A stretch of 64,000 nt of DNA, from NCBI GenBank assembly GCA_900753715.1, contig CAAEAE010000065.1, forward strand, positions 1-64,000, written 5' to 3'. This document shows, piece after piece, positions 58,360 to 64,000 of the stretch. A program made the position numbers and the translations under genes. The notes below the pieces were generated by a model. It worked only from the letters and a program-made list of their open reading frames with translations. It was not told where the DNA came from and did no database searches. This DNA is from an uncultured Roseburia sp. (GTDB lineage Bacteria > Bacillota_A > Clostridia > Lachnospirales > Lachnospiraceae). Position 1 is the stretch's first letter; every line of letters starts with the position of its first letter.

Positions 58360-59217
58360 ATGAAAAAGTGGAACAGAGTAGCAGCAACCGTATTGGCAGG
58401 AGCATTACTTACCGCAGGATTTGCAGGATGCGGTTCAAAGGATTCCGGCAGTGCAGCAGATGAGGTAACCGTAAAACTTGGTGTGGTAGGTTCCGTCTAT
58501 GATGAACTTTGGGCACCGGCAAAAGAGCAGCTCGCAGACGAGGGCATCAATCTTGAGATTGTACAGTTTTCCGATTACGTTACCCCAAACAATGCACTCA
58601 ACAACGGGGAAATCGATTTGAATGCATTCCAGCATCAGATTTATCTGGCATCAGAGGTGGAAAATTACGGATATGACATAGAGACTATCGGCTACAGCTT
58701 CATCATTCCACTGAATATTTATTCTAACAAAATCGGTTCCCTTGATGAGTTAAAAGACGGCGATACCATTGCAATTCCAAACGACCTGACAAACGGTGGA
58801 CGTGCTTTAAAAGTATTAGAGGCAGCAGGAATCATTAACTTAAAATCAGATGCAGCCTTCAGCCCGACGGTCGATGATATCGAGTCTTACAATGTACAGG
58901 TAGAAATTCAGGAGCTGGCTGCAAACACCATTCCGTCTGTTCTTGACGATGTGACAGCAGGTGTTGTAAACGGAAACTATGCATTAGACTTTGGACTTGC
59001 AGTAAACGATGCATTATTCCAGGATACCAGTGTGACAGAGGAACAGTACTGGAACATCATCGTAGCAAGAAGCGCAGATTTACAGGATGCAGACAAGAAA
59101 GAGGTTTATAAGAAGGTAGTGGAAGCATTCCAGTCAGATGCAACCGAGAAAGTATTTAACGATGATTTCGGCGGCTACTTCATCAAAGAGGGCTGGGATC
59201 AGGATTTACTGAAATAA
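58360..59217 (+). CDS. metQ: Methionine-binding lipoprotein
   Basis: This 285-residue NlpA-family substrate-binding lipoprotein has a signal with lipobox F-A-G-C-G (cysteine near 24), then V-K-L-G-V-V-G and Q-F-S-D-Y-V-T-P-N-N-A-L, and D-L-N-A-F-Q-H-Q-I-Y-L, the methionine-binding core. AAAGAGGA precedes the ATG. It completes metNIQ. Confidence 0.94.
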   Translation: MKKWNRVAATVLAGALLTAGFAGCGSKDSGSAADEVTVKLGVVGSVYDELWAPAKEQLADEGINLEIVQFSDYVTPNNALNNGEIDLNAFQHQIYLASEVENYGYDIETIGYSFIIPLNIYSNKIGSLDELKDGDTIAIPNDLTNGGRALKVLEAAGIINLKSDAAFSPTVDDIESYNVQVEIQELAANTIPSVLDDVTAGVVNGNYALDFGLAVNDALFQDTSVTEEQYWNIIVARSADLQDADKKEVYKKVVEAFQSDATEKVFNDDFGGYFIKEGWDQDLLK

Positions 59218-59284
59218 GCGTAAAGAAGAAAGAAACAGGATGCGTATTTAAGTGATACCTTGGGACGTTTGAAAGGAACGGCGG

Positions 59285-59620
59285 ATGCAGTTGACTCCAA
59301 GAGGGGCAGGAACAAATCTGGTTGGTTCTACGGTGCCGGACCACGGTGGAATCGTGCTTGATCTCTCGGAGATGAACCGGGTGTTAGAGCTTGACGAAGA
59401 GACCTGGCAGAAAGAGCGGACTGCCAATATGAAGCGGATTTATGGAAAAGCGTATGAGCTTGGCGGTCTTACGTCCGGAGAGCACGGCATCGGTCTCACC
59501 AAGAAACAATATTTCCTTGCAGAGACACCGTCTGTGAATCTGGAGCTGATGCGCGGTATCAAAGAGAGCTTTGACAAAAAACATATTTTAAACAGTCATA
59601 TTTCTTATAATATTGGATGA
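59285..59620 (+). pseudogene. FAD-linked oxidase (GlcD-like) remnant with internal deletion
   Basis: The frame of 111 residues starts with L-T-P-R-G-A-G-T-N-L-V-G, the FAD-binding loop of glycolate oxidase-type flavoproteins, and D-H-G-G-I-V-L-D-L-S. After L-E-L-D-E-E it jumps to A-Y-E-L-G-G-L-T-S-G-E-H-G-I-G and a C-terminal tail of the same family. Roughly three quarters of the protein is missing, but the frame is intact. The start has little ribosome-site support. Confidence 0.75.
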
Positions 59621-59639
59621 ACATAAGGAGCAAAAAAAT

Positions 59640-60803
59640 ATGAAGGAATTAAGCAAAAGAAGCGCAGGATTTACCGATTCTGTGATTCGCAGAATGACCA
59701 GAATTTCATTAAAATACGGAGCAGTGAACCTTTCCCAGGGATTTCCGGACTTTGACCCGCCAAAGGAGATTACCGACCGTCTGGCAGAGGTGGCAGCAGA
59801 AGGACCACACCAGTACGCCTTAACCTGGGGGGCGCAGAATTTCAGGGAAGCGCTTGCAGCAAAACAGGAGCATTTTTCCGGCATGAAGGTAGACCCGGAT
59901 AAAGAAATCGTTGTCACCTGCGGCAGCACGGAAGCGATGATGGCTGCGATGATGGCAGTGACGAATCCGGGCGATAAAGTCATCATCTTTTCTCCGTTTT
60001 ATGAAAACTATGGAGCGGACACCATTTTATCCGGAGCGGAGCCAATCTACGTACCGCTTGTACCGCCGGAGTTCGGATTTGATGCCAATGTGCTTGAGGA
60101 TGCCTTTAAGCAGGGCGCAAAGGCGATGATTTTATGTAATCCATCAAACCCGTGCGGAAAAGTATTTACCAGAGAAGAATTACAGATTATCGCAGACCTT
60201 GCGATTAAGTATGATACTTATGTAATTACAGATGAAGTATATGAACATATTATTTATGCACCAAATCAACATACCTATCTGGCAACACTGCCGGGAATGA
60301 GAGAGCGCACCATCGAGTGCAGTTCTTTATCGAAGACTTATTCCATCACCGGATGGAGACTCGGCTATGTGATTGCACCGCCGGAAGTGATTGACCGCGT
60401 GAAAAAAATACACGATTTCTTAACAGTCGGAGCGGCAGCTCCGTTAATGGAAGCGGCAACGGTCGGACTTTTATTCCCGGATTCTTACTATGAGGAGTTG
60501 CAGGCACACTATACGCATATGAAAAACCTGTTTGTGAACGGATTAAAGGATATTGGACTGCAATTTACCGAACCGCAGGGCGCTTATTATGTGCTCGTGG
60601 ATATCGGTGAATTTGGATATGACAGTGACCTTGTATTCTGCGAGGATTTAGCTGCGAAGGTGGGCGTTGGCGCCGTTCCGGGTTCGAGCTTCTTTAAGGA
60701 GGATGTTAATCATTTAATCCGGTTCCACTTTGCAAAACGGGATGAGACATTAAATGCGGCACTCGATAATCTTTCCCGGATTCGCACAAAACTGAAAAAA
60801 TAA
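59640..60803 (+). CDS. PLP-dependent class I/II aminotransferase
   Basis: This 387-residue fold-type I aminotransferase has N-L-S-Q-G-F-P-D-F near residue 32, N-P-S-N-P-C-G-K, D-E-V-Y-E-H and the PLP lysine in S-S-L-S-K-T-Y-S-I-T-G-W-R-L-G (about residue 232). It resembles YbdL/kynurenine-type and methionine-directed transaminases; its place after metNIQ favours methionine or its keto acid as substrate, but this is inference. ATG 59640 follows AAGGAG; the in-frame ATG at 59613 overlaps the remnant upstream. Confidence 0.88.
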   Translation: MKELSKRSAGFTDSVIRRMTRISLKYGAVNLSQGFPDFDPPKEITDRLAEVAAEGPHQYALTWGAQNFREALAAKQEHFSGMKVDPDKEIVVTCGSTEAMMAAMMAVTNPGDKVIIFSPFYENYGADTILSGAEPIYVPLVPPEFGFDANVLEDAFKQGAKAMILCNPSNPCGKVFTREELQIIADLAIKYDTYVITDEVYEHIIYAPNQHTYLATLPGMRERTIECSSLSKTYSITGWRLGYVIAPPEVIDRVKKIHDFLTVGAAAPLMEAATVGLLFPDSYYEELQAHYTHMKNLFVNGLKDIGLQFTEPQGAYYVLVDIGEFGYDSDLVFCEDLAAKVGVGAVPGSSFFKEDVNHLIRFHFAKRDETLNAALDNLSRIRTKLKK

Positions 60804-60833
60804 TCCTGCAAGGGTGCAATTTTGCGGAAGCAG

Positions 60834-60842
60834 TGCTATAAT
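60834..60842 (+). promoter_or_regulatory. Extended -10 promoter of the DUF815 gene
   Basis: TG-C-TATAAT, a perfect extended -10 box, lies 41 bases before the start; the -35 position is weak. Confidence 0.6.
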
Positions 60843-60882
60843 AGGCGAAAGACAAAATTGTGGAAGGCAAAGGAGGCAGCTT

Positions 60883-62190
60883 ATGTACCGTGAGATTGCA
60901 AAGCTGATTATGTATGGAGATATGGCGGAGGACTGCATCCTCCGTCAGTTTGGTGAAATTTTCCGCCGTTTTAACGAGGATAAGTATTCGGATTCAGAGC
61001 TGATTTCGGATATTTACACACAGTTGAAGCGGCTTCTCGTGGTAGCAACAGACTACGGATTTAATAAGAACCTGTGGCATAACTACCTGACATTTTATCT
61101 GGTGACAAATGAAAACCCGTTCAGCATTACCTGTGAAAAGGTAGGCGCGAATGACGGAAGCGTCAATTATTTTGCAAAAAATGATTTTAAGGTGTTTAAG
61201 GCACTGTTTGACTATGACTTTACACCGATTGAAAAAGCACTTGGAATCGACTGCTTTTCCCGGATTTCCAATTATAAAGCAATCGGTAAGAAAGAGCTGA
61301 TGTACAACAAAAATGTCAGCGAGAAAATCACAGCCCTCAGCGAAAAGTTAGAGCAGGCGGCGGATGAGAACGAATTTTTTGACGAGATTACCGGATTTTA
61401 CAGAGATTACGGTGTTGGAATGTTTGGTCTTAACAAGGCGTTCCGTGTCAAGGAAAAGGATGGAAATGAGGTAGAGTTCGTTGCCATCAATAACATGGAT
61501 AAGGTGATGCTTGATGACCTTGTAGGCTACGAAATCCAGAAGCAGAAGCTTGTGGACAACACGGCTGCATTTGTGGCAGGACGCAAGGCGAACAATGTGC
61601 TTTTGTTTGGAGACAGCGGAACCGGCAAATCCACCAGTATCAAAGCGATTGTCAATGAATTTTACCCGCAGGGACTGCGCATGATTGAAATTTACAAACA
61701 TCAATTTAAAGATTTGTCAAATGTGATTGCGCAGATTAAGAACCGGAATTACCGTTTTATTATTTACATGGATGACCTTTCTTTCGAGGAATTTGAAATC
61801 GAGTACAAGTTCTTAAAGGCTGTCATTGAGGGCGGCGTGGAGACAAAGCCGGACAATATTTTAATTTATGCAACCTCAAACCGCAGACATTTAATCAAAG
61901 AGACCTGGAATGACCGCAATGACATGGAAAATGGCAACGGCATCCACCGCTCCGATACGATTGAGGAGAAGCTTTCTCTGGTAAACCGCTTTGGTGTCAC
62001 CATCAATTACTCCAAGCCGAGCCAGAAAGAATTTTTCCATATTGTGACAGAATTAGCACACAGAGAGGGCATCCGGATGACCGACGAGGAACTCTGCCAG
62101 AAGTCAAACGCATGGGAGTTAAGCCATGGTGGAATCTCCGGTCGTACTGCACAGCAGTTTATAAATTATCTTGCTGGAAAAGAGGAATAA
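60883..62190 (+). CDS. DUF815 family AAA-type ATPase
   Basis: This 435-residue protein has an N-terminal helical domain (about 1-195) and a P-loop domain: Walker A L-F-G-D-S-G-T-G-K-S-T (about residue 242), Walker B I-I-Y-M-D-D-L-S-F, sensor A-T-S-N-R-R-H, and H-R-S-D-T-I-E-E-K-L-S-L-V-N-R-F-G, the DUF815 pattern. Function is not established for the family. AAAGGAGG precedes ATG 60883. The next gene starts 1 bp after its stop. Confidence 0.85.
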   Translation: MYREIAKLIMYGDMAEDCILRQFGEIFRRFNEDKYSDSELISDIYTQLKRLLVVATDYGFNKNLWHNYLTFYLVTNENPFSITCEKVGANDGSVNYFAKNDFKVFKALFDYDFTPIEKALGIDCFSRISNYKAIGKKELMYNKNVSEKITALSEKLEQAADENEFFDEITGFYRDYGVGMFGLNKAFRVKEKDGNEVEFVAINNMDKVMLDDLVGYEIQKQKLVDNTAAFVAGRKANNVLLFGDSGTGKSTSIKAIVNEFYPQGLRMIEIYKHQFKDLSNVIAQIKNRNYRFIIYMDDLSFEEFEIEYKFLKAVIEGGVETKPDNILIYATSNRRHLIKETWNDRNDMENGNGIHRSDTIEEKLSLVNRFGVTINYSKPSQKEFFHIVTELAHREGIRMTDEELCQKSNAWELSHGGISGRTAQQFINYLAGKEE

Positions 62191-62191
62191 G

Positions 62192-62944
62192 ATGCTGCGG
62201 AAACTTCAGAAATTATTGGAACTTTGTATTGCCGCGACGGCAGGCATTTATCTTGGAAAAGTGCTGTGGATGTGGATGGATTACCGGAATCATCCGGCAC
62301 TTTACGTGCAGGATTCGATTTCCTTTAGCGGGAAGATGTCGGTAATCAGCGGAATTGCGTTTGCTGTTGCAGCGGTTGAGGCGATTTTTTATCTGTATAT
62401 CCGGTATCTGAGAAAGAAAAAACGGGAGCTTGGGCTTCAGAAAACGATGAAAACGAAACATCTTACGATAAGACCGCTAAAGGAAAACGACCGGGCGGAT
62501 ATGGGAGAAATACTTACAAATGACGATGTGTGTAAGACGTACCTGATTCCGGATTTTGCTTCGGAAGAGGAAGTGACTGCGTTATTTGAGACCCTGCACA
62601 AAAACTCTCTTTCTAAGGAACATTATCTTTATGGCATCTGCCAGGGCAAAAGACTCATCGGTTTTGTCAATGACGTGGAGCAAAAAGGTGATGTGATAGA
62701 ACTTGGCTATGTCATTCATCCGGCGTATCAGGGCAAAGGCTATGCAACCGAGATGCTAAATGCGGTTCTTTTGGACTTAAAAGAGCTTGGGTACATAAAA
62801 GTCTTAGCGGGTGCATTTGAGGAGAATATTGCAAGCATCCGTGTGATGGAGAAATGTGGAATGGAAAAAACAGACCGTGAGGAGGATATTGCCTACCGGG
62901 GCAGAAAACACCATTGCGTTTATTATGAGAAAGTTATGTTTTAA
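62192..62944 (+). CDS. Membrane segment fused to a GNAT acetyltransferase
   Basis: This 250-residue protein has two predicted helices (about 8-27 and 50-72) with a short outside loop, a basic stop K-K-K-R, and a GNAT domain (about 87-250) with H-L-T-I-R-P-L-K-E-N-D and the acetyl-CoA loop H-P-A-Y-Q-G-K-G-Y-A-T-E. V-L-A-G-A-F-E-E-N-I-A-S-I resembles ribosomal-protein-type acetyltransferases. An in-frame ATG at 62447 would yield the soluble GNAT alone but lacks a ribosome site. GAGGAATAAG precedes ATG 62192. Confidence 0.75.
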   Translation: MLRKLQKLLELCIAATAGIYLGKVLWMWMDYRNHPALYVQDSISFSGKMSVISGIAFAVAAVEAIFYLYIRYLRKKKRELGLQKTMKTKHLTIRPLKENDRADMGEILTNDDVCKTYLIPDFASEEEVTALFETLHKNSLSKEHYLYGICQGKRLIGFVNDVEQKGDVIELGYVIHPAYQGKGYATEMLNAVLLDLKELGYIKVLAGAFEENIASIRVMEKCGMEKTDREEDIAYRGRKHHCVYYEKVMF

Positions 62945-62955
62945 AAAGGGAATAC

Positions 62956-62984
62956 TTGAAATGCCAGATGGCATATGCTATAAT
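62956..62984 (+). promoter_or_regulatory. Strong promoter facing the small hydrophobic peptide gene
   Basis: TTGAAA (62956-62961), a 17-bp spacer, and TATAAT (62979-62984) with an extended TGC. The spacer contains the palindrome ATGCCA-GA-TGGCAT. No gene lies within reach on this strand, so the product should be an RNA. Confidence 0.8.
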
Positions 62985-62990
62985 GCCCAC

Positions 62991-63070
62991 AGGCAAGAAA
63001 TGAGATTGTATCCAAGCGATACACAAAATGAACCCCCAGTAGCATCCACTACTGAGGGTTCTTCTCCTAT
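62991..63070 (+). ncRNA. Candidate antisense antitoxin RNA
   Basis: Predicted from the promoter at 62956-62984 to the hairpin at 63030-63061, it would be about 80 nt long with no reading frame. It runs convergently into the 3' untranslated part of the minus-strand peptide gene, sharing the terminator hairpin region. This layout is known for several Gram-positive type I antitoxins. The 3' end is uncertain because the plus-strand T-run is weak. Confidence 0.5.
63020..63061. terminator. Terminator hairpin shared by convergent transcripts
   Basis: GAACCCCCAGTAG (63030-63042) pairs with CTACTGAGGGTTC (63049-63061) with one non-Watson-Crick pair around CATCCA. On the minus strand it is followed by ATTTTGTG, ending the peptide mRNA; on the plus strand by TTCTCC, which is weaker. 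Confidence 0.7.
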
Positions 63071-63093
63071 TAAACGGTAGAGCATCCGTTCGG

Positions 63094-63198
63094 CTAGTTG
63101 TCACTGTCGTTTCCATCTAGCCATTTGCAGACATAGTAGGCAACTATGCTTGCCGTGACGGAAACTAGAAATGAGATTGTTAATTCCAGGCAGCACAC
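63094..63198 (-). CDS. Small hydrophobic peptide, candidate type I toxin
   Basis: The minus strand encodes 34 residues from GTG at 63198, or 31 from CTG at 63189. The core E-L-T-I-S-F-L-V-S-V-T-A-S-I-V-A-Y-Y-V-C is one membrane helix, followed by K-W-L-D-G-N-D-S-D-N, a charged tail like that of Fst-type and related type I toxins (x-W-L-D). A purine run AGGAAGGGGG lies directly upstream; its spacing suits the CTG better than the GTG. It is too short for routine gene calling. The mRNA ends in the hairpin at 63020-63061 and meets a strong opposing promoter. Confidence 0.65.
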   Translation of the reverse strand: MCCLELTISFLVSVTASIVAYYVCKWLDGNDSDN

Positions 63199-63258
63199 CC
63201 CCTTCCTGTTGCCAGAATGGGTGCGATACATAAAGGATGAAGACAAGGAGAAAGGCAC

Positions 63259-63687
63259 ATGTATTACACACTAAATGAACTGGCACAGATGACCGGTTAT
63301 TCCACAAGAAGGCTGCGTACCTTTTTAAAGGAGGGTACATTACAGGGAAGCTGTGAAGGAAGAAAGTGGCTTTTTTCGGAGAAGGATTTAGAACAATTCT
63401 TTTCAAAAGGGTATGTGATGGACGGAATCTTAATCAAAACCAATATGCAGGTACAGCATTTTTTGGAAGAAACGAACAAATCTGAGCCAAAAACCTGTGT
63501 TATTCATGATGAACCTGGTGAGGAGACCGCAGAAGAACTGAACCGGAGAATGCTTGCAGCTATCAATGAAAGGCAGTATGAAGGCTTAACCTATAATTAT
63601 TACTTTGATAAAAGGACAAACCAGGGAAGATTCGTTTTGTGCGCACCATTTGAGGCAATTGCAGAATTAATGGAGAAATTAAGATGA
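63259..63687 (+). CDS. Helix-turn-helix (MerR/excisionase-like) DNA-binding protein
   Basis: This 142-residue protein has an N-terminal winged-helix motif of the MerR/excisionase type: Y-T-L-N-E-L-A-Q-M-T-G-Y-S-T-R-R-L-R, then L-K-E-G-T-L-Q-G and R-K-W-L-F-S-E-K-D-L. The C-terminal part (about 60-142) contains a glutamate-rich linker and an alpha/beta segment of unknown role. AAGGAGAAAG precedes the ATG. Its stop overlaps the next start (ATGA). It may regulate itself or its neighbours; nothing shows its targets. Confidence 0.75.
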   Translation: MYYTLNELAQMTGYSTRRLRTFLKEGTLQGSCEGRKWLFSEKDLEQFFSKGYVMDGILIKTNMQVQHFLEETNKSEPKTCVIHDEPGEETAEELNRRMLAAINERQYEGLTYNYYFDKRTNQGRFVLCAPFEAIAELMEKLR

Positions 63688-64000
63688 AGATATTGTATGG
63701 GACAACCAATCAGGGAAAACTTCAGGCGATGGAAGAAGCGGTGAAACCGTTAAAGATAGAGCTGGCTGGCTTGAAGGATATAGAAGGGGAACTTCCGCGT
63801 GTAGATGAAAATGGCAGTACACCGTTAGAAAATGCACAGATAAAGGCAAGAGCGTATTATGAGGCGTTTCATATGCCGGTGTTTTCCTGTGACAGTGGTT
63901 TGTACTTTGATGAATTAAAGGAAGAGGAGCAGCCGGGGATTTATGTGCGGAGGGTAAATGGAAAGACGCTGACGGACGATGAAATGATACAATATTATGC
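63684..64000 (+). CDS. RdgB/HAM1-like non-canonical purine NTP pyrophosphatase (partial)
   Basis: The window ends inside this gene after about 105 codons. Y-G-T-T-N-Q-G-K near the start, L-E-N-A-Q-I-K-A-R-A-Y-Y and F-S-C-D-S-G-L-Y-F-D match the substrate loop and the metal-binding S-D-S-G-L region of Ham1/RdgB proteins, which hydrolyse dITP and XTP to keep them out of DNA. It is translationally coupled to the HTH gene by a 4-bp overlap. The insertion after the S-G-L motif looks unlike standard RdgB, so a related subfamily is possible. Confidence 0.8.
   Translation, partial: MKILYGTTNQGKLQAMEEAVKPLKIELAGLKDIEGELPRVDENGSTPLENAQIKARAYYEAFHMPVFSCDSGLYFDELKEEEQPGIYVRRVNGKTLTDDEMIQYY

Noticed and set aside
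1..64000. CRISPR arrays, tRNA genes, insertion sequences and prophage genes
   Set aside because: No regularly spaced repeats, cloverleaf sequences, transposase, integrase or phage structural frames were seen by eye on either strand.

Overview
The window looks like a chromosome segment of an anaerobic Gram-positive clostridium, most likely family Lachnospiraceae. The signs are pyruvate:ferredoxin oxidoreductase (nifJ), the [FeFe]-hydrogenase maturases HydE and HydG with their TM1266-type regulator, a meso-DAP cell-wall cluster (dapF-murE-dapA), spore-lineage genes (YlmC/YmxH, SpoVB-like, a spore-lytic-type amidase/deacetylase, an SPL-like radical SAM protein), strong AGGAGG ribosome sites and a moderate G+C content. 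No phage, IS element, CRISPR array, tRNA or rRNA gene was seen.

Layout. 1-7.2 kb: L-rhamnose utilisation (end of a sugar-binding protein, AraC regulator, rhamnulokinase, an L-fucose/L-arabinose-type isomerase, rhamnulose-1-P aldolase), interspersed with a broken diguanylate cyclase, a scrap of alpha-L-rhamnosidase and a scrap of aldo/keto reductase. 7.2-9.2 kb: a lone GmrSD-like DUF262/DUF1524 protein, probably defence. 9.3-13.5 kb: housekeeping genes ychF, ylmC/ymxH, nrdR, yqeG, rpiB and efp. 13.5-20 kb: a propeller plus solute-binding lipoprotein, a SpoVB-like flippase, a cysteine desulfurase and an ABC-F ATPase. 20-26 kb: a secreted protein and a large PAS/GGDEF/EAL protein. 26-30 kb: nifJ behind a structured leader. 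30-33.5 kb: nucleosidase, SPL-like radical SAM, SDR and M42 peptidase in tight order. 33.5-34 kb: a broken ATPase and a probable small RNA. 34-37.7 kb: a coiled-coil tail-anchored protein, a CBS/DRTGG pyrophosphatase and an AraC regulator. 37.8-44.2 kb: dapF-murE-dapA, then lepA-hemW. 44.3-53 kb: an amidase-deacetylase fusion, a chemoreceptor and a 1808-residue surface arabinanase. 53-56 kb: a candidate regulatory leader, the TM1266 regulator, hydE and hydG. 56-61 kb: methionine importer metNIQ and an aminotransferase, with remnants of two other genes. 61-64 kb: a DUF815 ATPase, a membrane-GNAT fusion, a compact candidate type I toxin-antitoxin locus, an HTH protein and the start of an rdgB-like gene.

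Three RNA-level observations stand out. (1) At 33.8-34.0 kb there is a complete small transcription unit (promoter, hairpins, terminator, no ORF) containing 29 nt that are 26/29 complementary to the 5' end of 16S rRNA. (2) At 62.95-63.2 kb a 31-34 residue hydrophobic peptide gene on the minus strand faces a convergent strong promoter, as in type I toxin-antitoxin modules. (3) Structured leaders precede nifJ and the hydrogenase-maturation genes; the latter ends in a perfect terminator just before the first gene. At protein level the best candidate is a single polypeptide joining a CwlD-like amidase to a PdaA-like deacetylase. The window also holds six gene remnants in which the head and/or tail survives and the rest is deleted. 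All calls come from reading the sequence; no database search was run.
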